NCBI GenBank assembly: GCA_963695675.1
Contig: CAVOGY010000008.1
Location: forward strand, 1 to 12,097
DNA from: DASUPK01 sp963695675
GTDB lineage: Bacteria > Actinomycetota > Thermoleophilia > Solirubrobacterales > 70-9
Length of the DNA: 12,097 nucleotides
Direction: 5' to 3'
Of this stretch, positions 12,066 to 12,097 are shown piece after piece. The translations under genes were made by a program, and so were the position numbers. The notes beneath the pieces were generated by a model. The model was not told where the DNA came from, did not search any database, and saw nothing but the letters and a program-made list of their open reading frames with translations. The stretch's first letter is position 1; each line of letters begins with the position of its first letter.

Positions 12066-12097
12066 CCGCCCAGGAAGCGCGAGCAAACACCGCTAGA

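Noticed and set aside
1..12097. CRISPR array, insertion sequence, tRNA/rRNA or attachment sites
   Set aside because: I found no spaced direct repeats, transposase motifs, terminal inverted repeats with target duplications, or tRNA-like cloverleaf on reading both strands; this is a by-eye check only.

Overview
The window is a high-GC (visibly about two-thirds G+C) chromosomal segment with strong G/C preference at third codon positions. Several start codons lack a Shine-Dalgarno sequence and carry a TANNNT-like box 6-8 nt upstream, the pattern of leaderless actinobacterial mRNAs. Gene content (YchF, a BtrH-type protein, methylmalonyl-CoA epimerase, DUF1385, M20 peptidase, RarA, a long-tailed aldehyde dehydrogenase) fits an actinobacterium. 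I lean towards Thermoleophilia (Solirubrobacterales/Gaiellales-like), but that is inference from protein style, not a database result.

Layout. (1) 1-1042: the start of an unrecognised minus-strand gene cut by the window edge, then a decaying stretch with a multiply frameshifted lipocalin/AttH-like gene (182-821) and the last 45 codons of an amidohydrolase (856-993). (2) 1043-2626, minus: a PAP2 phosphatase followed by ychF. (3) 2693-3685, plus: a BtrH/DUF4872 protein, divergent from PAP2. (4) 3682-7153, minus: a tight five-gene run, M20 peptidase > DUF1385 > methylmalonyl-CoA epimerase > 78-aa protein > membrane-anchored methyltransferase, with 1-4 nt overlaps at three of its four junctions and a 10-nt gap at the other. 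(5) 7249-9003, plus: an NTF2/SnoaL-like protein overlapping rarA by ATGA; rarA carries a one-base insertion at the sensor-1 motif. (6) 9004-9341: a hairpin-rich non-coding stretch. (7) 9342-11030, plus: an aldehyde dehydrogenase with N- and C-terminal extensions. (8) 11174-12065, plus: a secreted protein of three cysteine-bounded repeats, also broken by one extra base, with a terminator-like hairpin plus T-run inside its signal-peptide codons.

How it fits together. Most genes are housekeeping or moderately conserved. The run in (4) combines propionyl/methylmalonyl-CoA metabolism with unknown-function and membrane genes, and its overlaps imply coordinated translation. Two otherwise intact genes (rarA and the secreted protein) each differ from a continuous reading frame by exactly one extra base. 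This raises a choice between real recent mutations and assembly indel errors, and it matters for how the more degraded 182-821 region is read. I see no CRISPR array, tRNA, rRNA, transposase or clear multi-gene defence system. The least explained items are the structured 9137-9243 segment, the terminator inside the signal-peptide codons, the 78-aa operon protein and the triple-repeat secreted protein.
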